A stretch of 64,000 nt of DNA from Amphiura filiformis. Lineage: Eukaryota > Echinodermata > Ophiuroidea > Amphilepidida > Amphiuridae. The notes beneath the pieces were generated by a model. It was not told where the DNA came from. It made no database searches and was given only the letters and a program-made list of their open reading frames with translations. Shown one piece after another: positions 22,402 to 31,900 of this stretch. Position 1 is the stretch's first letter; each line of letters starts with the position of its first letter. The DNA lies in the NCBI RefSeq assembly GCF_039555335.1, contig NC_092629.1, forward strand, positions 34,597,537-34,661,536, given 5' to 3'. The translations under genes and the position numbers were made by a program.

Positions 22402-22751
22402 TACATGCAGCATAATTGCTTACCTATAGATACTGAATTTATTGAGTTATCCGTGTACTTATATTGTCATTTCACTGATTTCAGTGAGAAAATGAACATG
22501 GAAATAATGGCCATTGAAGTTAAAAGTGGTCACGTCTTGCACTTTCATCAACGCTCACTGGAAAATGTAACAACTCTTGTTTTTCTCCCTTGCAACATCA
22601 GATGAATCCACAAATTCATTGTTTTTATGAAATCAGTGCTTCCATAAGTTGAAAGATAGCATTGCAGTCTTTGCAGATAGCGTTGCGTAGGCGTAGCGTA
22701 TCTGTAGGTTAGCAAATTGCACGACTACGCAACGCGATGCATTGTCGCATA

Positions 22752-24619
22752 TGGTCATTTTCACAGTAAAGGGTGTAACTTTTGATTTATAGGGTCAAAA
22801 TTTCAAACCACTTAAATATGTTTCTGTTTACTGAAATCATGCATAGAAGCAACTTAAATTCCAGTAAAATAATGTTTCAAGGCTTAAACCTTTTGATTTC
22901 TAATAAAAATTTGACATTTCCATAACATTTTGGTTAAAATCTAAGAAAAAATGTATTTTACATAACGTCAGAAAACTATGACATGAAAGCTGTAATACAT
23001 GTGAAATCCCATTCCAAAGTAAGTCAACAGATATAAGTTAAATTTTATACCATGTTTTGCTATGTTTGTAATTGCAGTTTTGAAAATTTTAACATCAAGT
23101 GTCATTTACAATGGAAATTTCCAAACCTGAAACACATTTTTTTAAGTTTTAATTGGGTTCCTAAAATAATTTGGATGTCTAACTTCATGTACAAATACTA
23201 CTTGATGAAAGGAACCTCCCAGCCAAGTTCCACAGAAATTGGAGTTATTTTTTAGAATTGGCCATTCAAGCGATTTGTGTTTCGGACTTCGGAGGCTTCA
23301 GTTAACAACACAGGTGATCATAAAAGTAAAATATTTGGCTAACTACTACAAGTTGACATAAAAAAATAGGTAAAAAATATCACAATTACCCATTTTCATG
23401 CTTTGCTTCTAAGTATTGAATTTCAGTTGTGACAAAAATTAAATTATCACAGCAAGTCATTTTTTTTTTTTTTTCGGAGGCTTCATGTTAACAATTGTTA
23501 AACATTGCAGAAGTAGTTTTTTTGAAAACAGCAGTGTTGGGATCATCTAAGCTGTTATTTTCTTGTGTGTATTGATTCAATGATTCTATGCGGCAGATAT
23601 TGTAGATTTATCACATGTTAATTTTTTCACCCATTTGTTAAGTGTGGTGTTTTTTGCATGTGAAGCCTCCGAAACAGGCTTTTTGGGTACCAGTATATTT
23701 TTCAAACATTAACCATAATGTCAATTTTTTTTTTAATTTATGACATTCTGCACATATCAAGTAATAATTACAATGCAGATATCAGTATGAAACACACCAA
23801 TTTAGATATGCATAGATGATAATTAATCTTATTGTTGTTTCGTAAGCTTCATTTGTTTCGGAGGCTTCAATTGTTAACGGAAAGTTTGTATTGGGTCCCA
23901 TTTTCAAACGGTGATATATATCTCCACGATTTAAAAACATGTGACTTGAGGATCTACTTTGCTACATTTTGATAAATAGATTGGATGAGCTCTTTTATTT
24001 ATATTTGCACAAGCTTGCTGAACAGTTTGTTTCGGAGGCTTCAAAAAGTTAACGGAAAACGGCTCTTTGAAGTCAAGATTTTATCAAAATTTTAAAAGCT
24101 TGCAAATCGACTAATTTTTGTTACCCATTTCAAGTTAAGATAACAACTGTTATGAATCAAGAAGAAGTGAAGAAATAACCAAGAATTATGAACCAAAGCT
24201 ACACCCACAAAGTTTGTTAACAATTGTTAACGGAAAATGAAGCCTCCGAAACGACAAATATCGAAGTCCGGTTCTCAAAAATACAGGGCTGTTCACAATT
24301 AAATCTAATGTGGCAGTGTTTACTGAACATATGACTGTACTTTCAGGATAAGATAAATTATCCATGAACTATTTGAAGAAAACACAGGGTTTTACAAAAA
24401 TGTTACTGTTTTTATAGTTTTTCAAAATGGCAATATTAGGTACATTTAAGCCTGCTAAAACTGAACGCAGTAACTCCCAAAGCTGATTATGCTACCCAAG
24501 GTAGCTGCTAACTAGATGACTTATGTGGCCAAAATCATGGAATTCTGTGGCTTTATTAGAATACTACGGATTAAAATGTTAAAAATCCAAAGTTACACCC
24601 TTTACCGTGAAAATGACCA
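22752..24619. mobile_element. 1.87-kb element in copy C with repeated GGAGGCTTCA motif
   Basis: Termini TGGTCATTTTCAC... and ...GTGAAAATGACCA extend as inverted repeats of ~35 bp (including AAAGGGTGTAACTTT), flanked by TA on each side, as for Tc1/mariner-type elements. The interior has no recognisable transposase but six copies of TTCGGAGGCTTCA: plus strand near 23288, 23473, 23857 and 24031, minus strand near 23661 and 24239. Most are close to GTTAAC. Confidence 0.7.
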
Positions 24620-24760
24620 TAAGTGTGTACCCCGCTGGTTAAATAAAAAATTTCTTTCTTTTCAAATTGCGCGCACGAGTGAAATAGTGAAATAAAATCC
24701 GTAAAAAAATGCAGGTGAGGTTTTGGATTTCCTTTGCTTGTATTTATGGGTACACCCTGT

Positions 24761-24881
24761 CAGTCCGAAACACCATCAGTCCGAACCACCGCTAGTCCGA
24801 ATTTTAAGCTTACCTAACCCTAAACCTAACCTTAAAAATTCGGACTAGCGGTGGTTCAGACTAACAGTGTTTCGGACTGAT
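24761..24881. mobile_element. Hairpin MITE with three AGTCCGAA repeats per arm
   Basis: The left arm has CAGTCCGAAACACCATC, AGTCCGAACCACCGCT and AGTCCGAATTTT in series; the right arm is the near-perfect complement with one base change in the middle motif. The loop contains AACCCTAAACCTAACC. About 121 bp, non-coding. Confidence 0.75.
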
Positions 24882-25079
24882 GGGGAGACCCCGTATTTAT
24901 AAAAAACATTACAAAGTACATACCGTACGTATCAAAAAAGCTCATTTTTTCGAAAGAAACAACGTCTGGAGTATCATGTATACAGCCATGTTAAGTCACT
25001 ATTAAATCACCTGATTGTGAAAACACTGATTCAAATGAACTATTTCATTTATTGTTACCATTTATTGATGTCAAGTTAA

Positions 25080-25408
25080 TTTCGTGATCCTAGCATCCTC
25101 TTTTTATGACATTTTTCAGTACATATCCACGAAAAAGCATATTCCCAAAATTTCAGTTGATTCAGATTTTGCGTTTTGCGAGTTATGCATGATTATGTGT
25201 ATTACACTGCTCCATAGACAATACGTTGTAATTTCGTTCTGGTGCACCAGAACGAAATTCAAATTTCACGATATCTTTGCTAAACGAATTAATCTGCAAG
25301 AAATATTTTGTACATAAACATTATGTAGCCAGAGGTTTCCAGTGATATAAAAATCTCAACTTTTTTTGAGAAAAGTGGGGGATGAGGCTGTGGATCACGA
25401 AATGCCCT
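25080..25408. mobile_element. TTAA MITE family 'TGATCC', copy 1
   Basis: Termini TTTCGTGATCC and GGATCACGAAATGCCCT; right flank TTAA. Homologous copies are at 48424-49064 and 56797-57053, sharing CATCCTCTTTTTATGACAT and ATGATTATGTGTATTACAC-like tracts. The left end lacks ~6 bp compared with the intact copy. A perfect 30-bp palindrome lies at 25230-25259. Confidence 0.75.
25230..25259. repeat. Perfect 30-bp palindrome
   Basis: AATTTCGTTCTGGTG followed immediately by its exact reverse complement, with no spacer, inside the MITE. Confidence 0.95.
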
Positions 25409-25503
25409 TTAAGTCACTATTTAAATCACCTGATTGTGAAAACACTGATTCAAATGAACTATTTCATTTATTGTTACCATTTTTTGATGTCAAGTTAATT
25501 TCT

Positions 25504-25695
25504 TAATTTGACGGTGTTACTTCATTCCTAATGCCTCTCCAACCTTTGGATACAATTTACCTCTATGTTATTTCATCTATTGCTAGTAGAGTTCAACAAG
25601 TAGCGTATGGCCTTTTGTGATATTTTGAGTCAGTAATCCTTGAGAATAATACCTTTGGTTCACATACTTTGATTTCAACTGTGTTTATCTTCTAG
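25504..25695. other. Upstream of the PAPST1 start; likely 5' UTR intron end
   Basis: Ends with a pyrimidine-rich tract and TTCTAG at 25690-25695, a plausible acceptor 25 bp before the initiator. This suggests a separate non-coding first exon further upstream, which I cannot locate. Confidence 0.45.
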
Positions 25696-25720
25696 ACACA
25701 CATCAGACTTGAAGGTCACC

Positions 25721-25949
25721 ATGGCAAAGTTCATTCACCTCATCACGGCAGTCCTCCTCATTACCGTCCCAGCCATCTCAGAAGATGTCAACGAATTCGA
25801 AGCAGCGCTCAAAGATGAACCCAAATCAAATTGGACCGATTTCTGGATTATCCGACTTGCCTTAAACCTACTTGGCTATGCGTCTGTCATAATACCGGCG
25901 TGGTTGATAATACGATACGTCAGGAGCAGCGGTTACCTAGATAGGGGAG
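25721..25949 (+). CDS. SLC35B2: SLC35B2 coding exon 1
   Basis: The start is the ATG at 25721 in a strong context (GTCACCATGG). It encodes a leader ([17 protein letters not shown]), an acidic luminal stretch, then [19 protein letters not shown] leading into the first conserved helix and [10 protein letters not shown]. It ends in phase 1 at GGAG with donor GTGAGG (25950). Reading past the donor gives a stop at 25985-25987. An in-frame TTG upstream (25709) is rejected as start. Confidence 0.93.
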
Positions 25950-28900
25950 GTGAGGAAAATGGTAGGAGTTATGCAGTTTGTTTGTAAATTCATCTCTGTG
26001 CTGTGGCAGCTATGCAGTGAACATTCCAAAATCTAGCACCCATCCATTGTCAAGATGTGCTTTGTGATTGTAAAACCATGCCATATAATAATAACATGTT
26101 TTTTACCTTACCATAGGGCACCCATTTACCATTATATTAGGGCACCCTTTTACCATATTATTTACCCCTCAAATTACCAGCTCCATTACTCAAACGATGT
26201 AGCAAGAGAAAGTAAAAAACGGAGAGAAATCTAGACCATGACAATAGCATCATTTGCGTTGCAAATGTGCTAAAAATGAAATAATTTTTGCGAACAAAGT
26301 AGACTTCTGTACTGTCTGTTTTACTTGTTATGAACATTTATATGCATTGAATTTGAGCAAAATGTTGGCAAAAATTACATATTAACCCTAACCCCCTAAG
26401 GGCTTTTCGGCGACGGGAAGAGAAAGAAGGAAAGAATAAAGAGAGAAAAGAAGGAAAGAAGTTGTTTGCTCTGGGTGGGATTCGAACCCGAGACCCCTCG
26501 CATGCCAAGCACTCGGTCGGCGACACTTTGCCACGGGTCTTGGGCTTCGAAACCGTGCCTATATATCACTTAGGGCGATTAAGGTCATCATACCACGTGG
26601 GATGCATGCACGAACAGCACATATATCAAGTAGTATTTTGTAGTATTCAGGCGGGTTAGGGTTAAGGAAGCCTATACTGAGTTTCGATAGTGGTAACCTA
26701 ACCCTAACCCCCTAAGGGCTTTTCGGCGACAGGAAGGGAAAGAAGGAAAGAATAAAGAGAAAAGAAGGAAAGAAGTTGTTTGCTCTGGGTGGGATTCGAA
26801 CCCGAGACCCCTCGCATGCCAAGTAGGGTGCATCATGCCCCCCTTTTGTCAACCAGATTTTATGTAGCCAGTCTTAACGCGGCTGTGTACTCTAGCCATT
26901 GTTTCTTTCTCAAAATTGAGTTTTTATGATATGTTTGTACCTTGTTATGTTTTTTATAAATACAAGGAATGAAAATCCAGATTTGTAAACTCCAACTGCA
27001 ATATTTTAAGGATTTTATTTCACTATTCCACTCGTGTTTGAAATTGAAAAGGAAAGAAAATCTTTGTTGTACCAGCAAGGTACAGCGCAACAACTCATCG
27101 CGTTGCGTGTCGCGCAATTTGTTAACGCACAAATCGCTGACGCTTACTGCTGACGCTTATCTGCATCTTGCGCGCATCTTATGGAAACACCACGGAAGCA
27201 CTGATTTCACAAAAACCTAGTGGTCAAATGGCTCCGTTTTAGCTGATAAAATGTAGGTTTTTCAAGTTCTTTCCCCGATTTAAATATCAAGTTATGAATG
27301 GATTTCGCTCAAACTTCTCAAGGGCTGTGGATTTACCCGATGTTCACGTAATATAAGTTACAAAAAGCGAAAACTGTCGCATTCTCCTGTGAGATTCGAT
27401 GAAAGTGCAAAATGTGACCACTTTAAACTTCAACGGCCATTATTTCAATGTTCATTTTCTCGGTAAAATGACGATTTAGGTACACGATAACTCAATAAAT
27501 ACAGCATCTATACAGTACGGCGGCAACTTCGTGACCTCTTTAGTTCGATAGAAATTTTTTACGGGTTGGTGAACACGGGTTACGTAACTAAATGTTGAAA
27601 ATTTGGCGGCAAACATGTTTTAGCGAAATAGCTCCAGAAATGGGAGACACGGGTCGCTTTTTTGCTTAAATTGTGTACCATGATCACGGATAAGATACCA
27701 AACATTTGTGCAAAGAACAAAAAAAGCGAGTAAAAGTTGAATAATATTGAAAATAAAGAAGCTTGAACATGTCCAAAGTGGCCGGAAAATGAGAAAAATT
27801 GCATGTCACGATCACCAAAATGGTTATATCTACAACTATGAGCAAACGCCGGTCTTATGCTTTTCTGTAATGATAGATATTAAAGGCCCTTTCAGTGATT
27901 TCACAGGAACATTAAAAAAATGGAAATTTGTCAGAGTTGCTTAGAAATAAAGAATAAGTCTACAGAATTTCATTAAACCACTTTTCCCTGAATACATCGA
28001 CAAATTAGTCAAAAACAGAAGTTTTGGAAAGGTTTTCTACTTCAACTCAAATCGGCTCGAGAAAATCGAGATTTTCGTACAAAAAAAAAAAAAAAAAAAA
28101 AAAAACTTCCTAGTCCAGTGTTTCTAACACGGGGAAGTAGAGTCTAAATTGATTTAAAACAGGCGCTTAATTTTTGTAGTAGAAAACAAAATAAGCAATT
28201 AAAGGTCACCGAGGCAAACTAACGATCAATTCAAATATGAAAACAGTTAAAATTGTGTATTTTGTTTAAAATAGTAGCTACTGATGTAATAAGTAGTAGA
28301 AACAATACATAACGCGTGTTGGTGCAGTGTACATGGTGTAGAGTGAGCTTCTTTCGATCTCGAGTCGGACTTTTTGTACTGTCAGTATCAAAAGTCCAGA
28401 ATCATGCAAATGCTTTATTTTGTCTAAAATACACGGCTTTCGACCGAACCACTAGCAGGCTATGTTAGCACATCTATGCCAATTACAAAGGTACCAAAAT
28501 CTGAATTTTGATGATTTTTACGATCGTCCGGATGAGCAAATCACTGAATGGGCCTTTAACTAACTTGAGCTTGTATGAAATTTTCATCGAAAATGATTGG
28601 TGGAACAATCGAGTCGTAGGTTGTAAAGTTACTCTCAAAACTGCCCGTGTCTCAATCGTGCGTGTCCCGTTAGTGACAAGTGTCACTAGCAAAATAGCAG
28701 TCATTATATCGAATAATAATCGTCAGAATCGTCCAGTTGACTCCAGTGATATTTCTTTATTCAAGTAAAATACTGCATTGACTTACAAAATATTGAAGTC
28801 AATATAAAAAGTAATATCACCTCATTTGACTGAACTTAAAGGGGGGTAACCCTATTGGTTTTGGATATGGATTGTCTTTAAAATTACATAATAATATCAA

Positions 28901-31900
28901 ATATCTCCCCATTTATGCTGCTTTGTGAAAAAGCGAGAGCATTTTCAGCGTAAATGTGAATAAATAGCCAAATTTGCAATCCAATACCTTGTATACGTGA
29001 ATTGCATTCTGGGTAGGCATGCAACAACAACAATTCCGTTCAGTATGACGAATGCTGACATGCTGCAATGCCGGCCCGTATTGAACGGAAAATATTTGTT
29101 TTGTTTTTTTTTTTTGTTTTTTCGTACCGTTTCAGAAAAATGGAAACAAAATATATTTCCCCTTGCAATATGTACATTTCAAATGAATATAAAAAGTTTG
29201 GGTTAAAATGGAGAGGAAAAAAACCTTCCGATACGGGTTTTGAACCGGGTACCTCTCGGGTAAAAGAACGGTAGCGCTAGCCAATTGAGCTATTTCACCA
29301 ACTGAAATAAGTAAGGAATTGTTTTAATTATATACGGCGGACCGTCTCCTCAGCACTTAGCGTAGTCTCCTACACAGCCAGTTTGCGTCGGTCTGACACT
29401 CGTCGATCCTCGTGATAGCCACATACAGTCTGGCAGCGAGACTACACTTAAGCGTAGTTCGCTTTTTCTCTTCCCATGATCCGAAGAAATTTTTATTGTT
29501 TACAAACTGGTAACCTGTAAAACCGCTGTGATTCATGATTTCTCCGAAATACATCGACTTGGAGCGTCAAATTTCAGGATAGTAATGAGAAAAATAGTAT
29601 CTATTATGTGATACCAAAACCTCATCAACAATGAAAAAAATCGGGGATGATGCTGTCGATCGGGTTACGGACCTTTAAAAGCAGTTTTAAAAATATTATT
29701 GTTGATCGAGTCCCTGAATGAGAAATAAGGTTGCAAAAGATACGAGTATGTTACAGCAGGTTGTGATGGTCTAGTGGTTGACGCCGTGGTTTGAAGTGCG
29801 AGAGGTTGAAGGTTCGAATCCTACAGCATTTCGATTTTTTTTCTCTCTTGTTCTGTTAGGCCTATGGTGTAGGCCCGTCAGTATTATGATCAATTAAAAA
29901 TATTTCTATGCAACACGTTTGCAATGTTTTTCTTTATGCGTAGGCCTACATATTAAAAAATAAGATAGCGTCAGCCATAATTTACTTAATTTCAAACCTG
30001 ATATTTTGGCATAATATTATTTGTAATTTTTACACCGTTCTTACACCATACCCAGACATACACATAATTGGAATCAGCGTTTAGTTGTCTAGAGTAACTT
30101 TAATTATCTTCAATAGAACACCACAAGCGGTCAAGATAAAAAAAATGCTTTCTTTCATTTTACCTCATTATTTCTGCTTCAAATGATCAGAAACCCTTCC
30201 TGAAAGTTGTTTACTAATATCATAAATATTTTCAAAAAACAAAAAAAAAAGCGCTATGGTAGGGTTCGAACTTCCAACCTCACGCACTTCAGGCACGGAC
30301 TTAGCCACTAGACCATCACAACCTGCTAACTTATTCTCGTACCTTTTGCAATGTTATTTCTAATTCAGTGTCTCGTTCAACAATAATCTTTTATAAACTG
30401 TTTGTAAGTTCAGTCAAATGGCTTGAAATCACGTTTTATATTGACTTCGATATTTTGTATGACAGGGCAGTATTTTGTATGAATAAATAAATATCACTGT
30501 AGTCAACTGGACGATCCTGACAATTATTAATCGATTATATGGACAAGGCCGGCTGTTAATTTTCCTGCTGACACTGGTCACTTATGGTCACGCACGATTG
30601 CGAGGGAAGCCGCTTTGAAAGCAACTTTCCAACCTACGACTCGATTGTTCCACCAATCATTTTCGCTGAAAATTTAATACAAGCTCAAGTTAGCTAATGT
30701 CTATCATTACAGAAAAGCATACGACCGGCGTTGGCGCATAGTTGCCGATATAACCATTTTGGTGATCGTGACATGCATTTTTTCTCATTAAATAAATAAG
30801 TTCATTTTCTCCACAATAATTGGACTTTTACACGTTACTGTTTGCCTCATACTCATGTTTCATATCTAATCTACATGTATGGGCTCAATATGGAAATGAA
30901 GGGAGAAACCACTCATGTATTCCATTTTTTTGATGTTTTCTGAAAAACTGTATTTGCCATCTGATTTGCAACATTACGTTACGTAACAGCAAAGGTCACG
31001 CCGGTAAAAATTACCGGAAGTGAGCTAAGTTGCTGTCGTACTGTATAGGTAAGCAAATATGATCATCGTAAAAAGCATGATCGACTCAAGAAACGGTTTT
31101 CTCATTTTTTTATATTTTGGTCTATTTCCGATTTTGGGCATCATTTTGTGCAAATAGGCGTTTTTGAATTTTAAAAAGTTCATTTTGATGCCTTATATGT
31201 CAATATCTCAAAAAATAAGGCCAATATCAAAAAAATAAAAAAACCGTTTTTGGAATGGAGCCTCAAGATTGAGCTAAAAGCAAAATAAAATATTTTGGAA
31301 AGACTGTTTTTTTGTTATGATGTACCTAACAAATATTGCCAAAAACTCACTTTTTTGTGATTTTCTTCATAATTGTTGTTTTTACCCCATATCTGTATTT
31401 ATATTAAGATTTATTGATGTCTTGCCTTCATAAAAATGTATACTTTTTATATGTTTTATGCAAATAATTACAAAGTTATTGCACTTTTACTACATACATG
31501 TCTGAGAGTACACAGCCACCTTAAAATGTGCCAAATGATGAAATAATAAGATTCCCAAAATTTGAATTAATTCCGAGTTTGTCTTATGGGTCCTCCGTGG
31601 CCTGAAAGTTTGAACGAATAACCCATATGAACATAACGCAATAGGCATATGGCAGCCATTCACATAACATGAATTTTCAATCATAAAATTGGCTGCTCTA
31701 AGTAAACAAGTACTTGGGGTGTTATTTAACTGTGTAAATGATACAGGCAATCCAAAACCATTGCATTTTATCATGAAGCAGCTGTTCCAAACCCATAATT
31801 AATCATGTAAAAAAATAGCTGCCATATATACATTTCTTGTATTTGACACATAACACATTGAAATATGTGTATTTCTAGTGGGGGGAAAGTCTTTTAAAAA

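Larger units (their letters stand above)
22402..24990 (-). mobile_element. TTAA-flanked element, copy C (inverted, one end lost)
   Basis: Reverse-orientation relative of copies A and B: TTACCTATAG, CCATTGAAGTTAAAAGTGG and the TACGCAACGCGATGC-type tract match them in complement. The element's start lies at the right, near TACAGCCATG followed by TTAA (24991-24994). Homology stops abruptly near 22402, so the other terminus is missing. Two insertions sit inside: 22752-24619 and the hairpin 24761-24881. Confidence 0.7.
24995..25503. repeat. ~85-90-bp direct duplication flanking a MITE
   Basis: The tract that follows TTAA at 24991-24994 (GTCACTATTAAATCACCTG to GTCAAGTTAATTTC) is repeated after TTAA at 25409-25412. 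The MITE at 25080-25408 lies between the two copies. Only a few bases differ, so the duplication is recent or maintained. Confidence 0.85.
27513..31043. mobile_element. 3.5-kb foldback element, TSD TATA
   Basis: Termini CAGTACGGCGGCAACTT and AAGTTGCTGTCGTACTG; flanks TATA at 27509-27512 and 31044-31047, single in copy A near 21726-21729. The arms pair over much of their length: tracts near 27817-27890 and 28555-28800 recur in complement at 30410-30770. The left arm is longer because of the insertion at 28840-29674. Each inner arm end carries a tRNA-like sequence. No transposase recognised. Confidence 0.75.
26878..31520 (+). mobile_element. TTAA-flanked element, copy B, inside the TIR of the 7.25-kb element
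   Basis: Flanked by TTAA (26874-26877 and 31521-31524). Ends CGCGGCTGTGTACTCTAG and AGAGTACACAGCCACC. Collinear with copy A (19614-22029) on both sides of its own inner insertion. It interrupts the left TIR of the host transposon, so that TIR resumes at 31525. Confidence 0.85.

Noticed and set aside
25709..25720. In-frame TTG as a start for SLC35B2
   Set aside because: The ATG at 25721 has a strong initiation context; TTG starts are not expected in animal nuclear genes.
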